Under the pieces are notes generated by a model. That model did not search any database and was not told the origin of the DNA. It was given only the letters and a program-made list of their open reading frames with translations. Of a stretch of DNA of 64,000 nucleotides, positions 61,321-64,000 are shown piece by piece. The translations under genes were made by a program, and so were the position numbers. The stretch comes from Pigmentiphaga sp. NML080357 (GTDB lineage: Bacteria > Pseudomonadota > Gammaproteobacteria > Burkholderiales > Burkholderiaceae_B), in contig NZ_NINW01000033.1 in NCBI RefSeq assembly GCF_002188465.1, forward strand, positions 20,172 to 84,171. The letters are read 5' to 3'. Position 1 is the stretch's first letter. Every line of letters starts with the position of its first letter.

Positions 61321-62552
61321 AACTGCTGATCTACGGGTTGAACTTCGCACCGGAGCTGACCGGCATCGGGAAATACACGGGCGAGCTGGCCGCCTGGCTC
61401 GCCCTCCAGGGCCACACGGTCTCTGTCATCGCCGGCCCCCCTTATTACCCGGCCTGGCGGATCGAGGACGGCTATTCCGCCTGGCGCTATCGCAAGGAGA
61501 GCTGGCAAGGCGTCTCCATCACCCGTTCGCCGCTCTGGATACCGGCCCGTCCCGGCGGCCTCAAACGCATCCTGCATCTGGCCAGTTTCGCCGCAGCCAG
61601 CCTGCCCGCGCTCGCCGCACACGCCTTCAAGCGGCCGGACGTCATTTTCGTGGTGGCGCCCGCGCTATTCTGCGCACCCGCGGCATGGATTGCGGCGCGG
61701 CTTTGCGGCGCACGGGTCTGGTTGCACATCCAGGACTATGAGGTAGATGCGGCGTTCGAACTCGGCCTGCTCAAGGGCCGGCGGCTGCGGCGTCTCGTCC
61801 TGGCGCTGGAGCGCTGGCTGCTTCGGCGCTTCGACCGGGTCTCGACCATCTCGGGGCGCATGCTCGATCTCGCGCGGCGCAAGGGAGTGGACTCCCACCG
61901 GCTCGCGTCCCTGCCCAACTGGGTGGACGTCGACTCGGTCGCCGGCGCCGACGGCTCACGACGCTACCGCTCCGAGCTCGGCATTCCGCAGGATGCCGTC
62001 ATCGCGCTTTACGCCGGCAATATGGGGGTCAAGCAAGGCCTCGAGGTACTCGCCCATGCGGCAAGAGCGCTTGCGGATCACCCCAGCCTCTGGTTCGTCT
62101 TTTGTGGCGAAGGGCCTCAACGCGATACCCTGCGCACGCTATGCGCGGGATTGCCGCATGTTCGCTTCATCGGACTGCAGCCTGCCGAGCGCCTGGGTGA
62201 ACTGCTCTGCACCGCGGACATGCATCTCCTGCCGCAGCGAGCCAACGCGGCCGACCTGGTCATGCCCTCCAAGCTGGGCGGCATGCTGGCAAGCGGCCGT
62301 CCTGTCGTCTGTACCGCATCGCCCGATACCGAGCTGGCTTCGGTGGTTGCCGGCAGGGGAATCGTGGTGCCGCCGGAAGATACCGAAGCCCTGGCGCGGG
62401 CACTGAACGAGCTGGCCAGCAACCCTCGCCGGCGCACAGAACTCGGCGTGGCGGCGCGGGACTATGCCCGGCGCCATCTCCATATCGATGCCGTTCTTTC
62501 GCGGGCCGAGCAGGACCTGCAAGCCTGCGCGCACCGCCGGCGCACTGCCTGA
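61317..62552 (+). CDS. wcaI: Colanic-acid-type glycosyltransferase (WcaI-like)
   Basis: A 411-residue GT4 enzyme matching the WcaI type, with the start LLIYGLNFAPELTGIGKYTGE and AGPPYYPAWRI. The donor domain has YAGNMGVKQGLEVL near residue 227, CGEGPQRDTLR near 263, and VMPSKLGGMLASGRPVV near 320. In colanic acid synthesis WcaI adds a fucose residue; here GDP-fucose is supplied by gmd-fcl, so the same role is plausible. It is the last gene of the operon. Confidence 0.9.
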   Translation: MKLLIYGLNFAPELTGIGKYTGELAAWLALQGHTVSVIAGPPYYPAWRIEDGYSAWRYRKESWQGVSITRSPLWIPARPGGLKRILHLASFAAASLPALAAHAFKRPDVIFVVAPALFCAPAAWIAARLCGARVWLHIQDYEVDAAFELGLLKGRRLRRLVLALERWLLRRFDRVSTISGRMLDLARRKGVDSHRLASLPNWVDVDSVAGADGSRRYRSELGIPQDAVIALYAGNMGVKQGLEVLAHAARALADHPSLWFVFCGEGPQRDTLRTLCAGLPHVRFIGLQPAERLGELLCTADMHLLPQRANAADLVMPSKLGGMLASGRPVVCTASPDTELASVVAGRGIVVPPEDTEALARALNELASNPRRRTELGVAARDYARRHLHIDAVLSRAEQDLQACAHRRRTA

Positions 62553-62580
62553 CCGAACGTGCCCTCGGCGGCCTCTCTCA

Positions 62581-63222
62581 TTATTCATCGCCATCGCTGT
62601 CGGACTTGATCAGTCCCCTGCGGCGGGCCACGAACGCGGCCTCGGCCTGATTGCGCACGTTCAACTTCCAATAGAGCGTGCGCGCATGGCTCTTCACGGT
62701 TGCCGCGGATATGCCGATGCGTTCGGCGATCTCGCGCATGCTGTGGCCCTGCACCAGGAGGTGAAGGATTTCCTCCTGCCTTTTCGTCAGCCCTCTCATG
62801 GCGGTTTTCGCAGCCACCGGCATATCGGGTAGCGCCTCACGGCGCGGATAGCACTCGCCGCCGGCCAGCACCAGGCTTACCGCGGCGGCCAGCGCCGACG
62901 GATTGGAGGACCGGGATATGTATCCCTGCACTCCGCGGCGAGCAAAGGCGGCGCTGACCGCCGGATCTTCCGTGCCATACAGCGTCAATACGACGCGAGG
63001 AGAAAACAACGCCAGCGCGCGCTCGAGCGTGTCGACGGCCTGCACCGGGTCCGGATGCACGTCCAGCACCAGCAGCTCCACTTCCTTGTTCCAGGAAGCG
63101 GCCAGCTCGCTCAGCTGGCGAGCCGACAGGACGATGATCTCGCCTACCCCCTGTACACGCATCAATATATGTTCCAACGCGAGCCGCAACAGCGCGTAAT
63201 CTTCAATCAGAACAGTCGCCAT
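62581..63222 (-). CDS. LuxR-type response regulator (atypical receiver)
   Basis: A 213-residue response regulator. The receiver has E7-D8 and a phospho-accepting position D54 (LLVLDVHPDP), but the conserved lysine is replaced: the segment reads GYISRSS instead of GY-x-x-K. A LuxR helix-turn-helix follows (LTKRQEEILHLL, GISAATVKSHARTLYWKLNV). It is convergent with wcaI across 28 bp and may control the exopolysaccharide locus. ATG at 63222 has AAAAGG upstream. Confidence 0.87.
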   Translation of the reverse strand: MATVLIEDYALLRLALEHILMRVQGVGEIIVLSARQLSELAASWNKEVELLVLDVHPDPVQAVDTLERALALFSPRVVLTLYGTEDPAVSAAFARRGVQGYISRSSNPSALAAAVSLVLAGGECYPRREALPDMPVAAKTAMRGLTKRQEEILHLLVQGHSMREIAERIGISAATVKSHARTLYWKLNVRNQAEAAFVARRRGLIKSDSDGDE

Positions 63223-63334
63223 TCCCGCGGCCTTTTGAACGCGCCCGGACGTCCCGCGTGGCCAGCCCATGGTCCGTAATATGGGCCTGCGTGAAGAGAG
63301 AAAATCTTGAACTACTCCTGATAGACATTACTGC

Positions 63335-63359
63335 AGCGGCCCGCTGACGGCGGGCCGCT
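63335..63359. terminator. 10-bp hairpin between the two LuxR genes
   Basis: AGCGGCCCGC and GCGGGCCGCT pair around a TGACG loop in the 225-bp gap between the two regulator genes. There is no strong T-run on either strand. It may end the transcript of the upstream (disrupted) regulator. Confidence 0.4.
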
Positions 63360-63447
63360 TGCGTGCGATCTTTCAACTCGCTGGTATGCTATCAGCGGCC
63401 ACGTGCGCCGCCTCTCGTTCATGCGATTGAAACAGTTCGGCTTAAAG

Positions 63448-63896
63448 CTATTTATGCGCGTATGACGAGACCCGCTTGTTCTCGCGTTCGCCCTCATGCC
63501 CATGCCACTCGAGCGTCGCGCCGCGCTTCAAGGCCGCATAAACCGCTTCGCCCTTGTTGCGCACATGCAAACGCTGATAGAGAGTGCATGCATGGGTTTT
63601 GGTGGTGGCCACCGAAATATTGAGCATCCGGCTGATCGTCTTGATCGGGTGGCCACGCGCGAGGAGTACGAGCACTTCGTACTGGCGAGGGGTGAGGTGG
63701 AGCAGTTGAGCGCCTTCGGTAATGCTGATTTCGCCCGACTTCCCGCCATGAGCCGCCGCGTTCACGGTATCCAGCGTCGCCGCGCCGATGTGGGCGTCCG
63801 GCACGCTGCGCAGGTACGGCTCGGCCGCCTGCAGCTGCTTGCCCGGGAAACACTGGCCGCCGGCCATGACCAGCGGTAATCCCCCCGCAAAAGCGT
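63448..63896 (-). pseudogene. LuxR-type response regulator, receiver lost to IS insertion
   Basis: The C-terminal part of a second LuxR-type response regulator. The helix-turn-helix is intact (LTPRQYEVLVLLARG, NISVATTKTHACTLYQRLHV). The first residues that align with the neighbouring regulator are LVMAGGQCFPGK (against LVLAGGECYPRR), and the frame then runs into the IS3-family element. The receiver domain, if it survives, lies beyond the element and outside the window. The 5' boundary is approximate to about 10 bp. Confidence 0.75.
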
Positions 63897-64000
63897 TGCA
63901 TCCAGAAGTAGAATTTTCTCGTTGAGGAGTTCTACAGCATGAAGAAGTCACGATTCACGGACAGCCAGATCATCGAAGCCATCAAACGGGTGGAAGCTGG
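63897..64000 (+). mobile_element. IS3-family insertion sequence, left end
   Basis: The region from about 63897 to the window end carries the leader and first 21 codons of an IS3-type OrfA. An inverted repeat GTAGAA/TTCTAC (63908-63935) lies just before the ORF. The exact terminal repeat and any target duplication cannot be fixed because the right end is outside the window. Confidence 0.75.
63939..64000 (+). CDS. IS3-family transposase OrfA, partial
   Basis: The start MKKSRFTDSQIIEAIKRVEAG is a standard N-terminus of IS3-family OrfA, a helix-turn-helix DNA-binding protein that is fused to OrfB by -1 frameshifting in most members. GAGGAG lies upstream of the ATG. It is cut by the window edge, so whether the element is complete is unknown. 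Confidence 0.88.
   Translation, partial: MKKSRFTDSQIIEAIKRVEA

Noticed and set aside
63381..63397. Short imperfect palindrome GCTGGTATGCTATCAGC-like downstream of the disrupted LuxR gene.
   Set aside because: Only the 4-bp ends pair cleanly; not distinguishable from chance.
1..64000. tRNA, rRNA, CRISPR arrays, prophage or integrative-element genes.
   Set aside because: None seen on either strand; gaps are short, and the only mobile sequence is the IS3-family end at the right edge.

Overview
The window is a 64-kb piece of a GC-rich beta-proteobacterial chromosome. It most resembles the Bordetella/Achromobacter group (Alcaligenaceae). That placement is an inference from three things: three separate orphan Bug-type tricarboxylate receptors, a RegB/RegA pair directly upstream of cyoABCD, and dense operons with overlapping start and stop codons. 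I saw no rRNA, tRNA or CRISPR array. The only mobile element is the left end of an IS3-family insertion sequence at the right edge.

Layout. 0.1-1.5 kb: a 2-oxoglutarate/Fe(II) oxygenase followed by alkB. 1.6-9.7 kb: single genes and short operons, namely an SRPBCC protein, a molybdate/sulfate-type transporter, a ctlX-ornithine cyclodeaminase pair divergent from an Lrp-type regulator, a PhzF-like protein, arsC, an MFS exporter overlapping a Nudix hydrolase, and an HdeD-like membrane protein. 9.8-15.9 kb: a redox module, regB-regA then cyoABCD, ended by a clear intrinsic terminator. Two matching RegA/PrrA-like palindromes lie between regA and cyoA.

15.9-28.6 kb is a catabolic block. A minus-strand run (Bug receptor, sulfatase, LysR regulator, aldehyde dehydrogenase, Bug receptor) looks like uptake and use of an organosulfate. 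A divergent LysR gene separates it from a second minus-strand run (LuxR regulator, acyl-CoA ligase, crotonase, SDR dehydrogenase, Bug receptor) that looks like CoA-dependent breakdown of a carboxylic acid. 28.8-31.0 kb: otsB-otsA trehalose synthesis. 31.1-37.2 kb: a GntR regulator divergent from a D-2-hydroxyacid dehydrogenase-like flavoprotein, a three-gene ABC importer and a TauD/TfdA dioxygenase. Three near-identical TGTC-N-GACA operators and one weaker match cover its promoter and start codon.

37.2-45.9 kb: a voltage-gated potassium channel with a C-terminal zinc ribbon, a cysteine-rich four-helix copper protein, a panE-like reductase, an MsbA-like ABC exporter with a long leader that holds a 16-codon ORF, then LysE, NTF2-like, LysR, ThpR and LtrA genes.

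46-62.6 kb: a colanic-acid-like Wzx/Wzy exopolysaccharide locus. wza and wzc are on the minus strand. Divergent from them is a plus-strand operon of wcaJ, gmm, manC, gmd, fcl, wzx, a GT2 gene, a wzy-like gene, a GT4 gene, a WaaE-like GT2 gene, wcaF and wcaI. It makes GDP-mannose and GDP-fucose, starts the repeat unit on undecaprenyl phosphate, extends and acetylates it, then flips, polymerises and exports it. Two LuxR-type response regulator genes follow. The second has lost its receiver domain to the IS3-family insertion, so local control of this locus may be altered in this strain.
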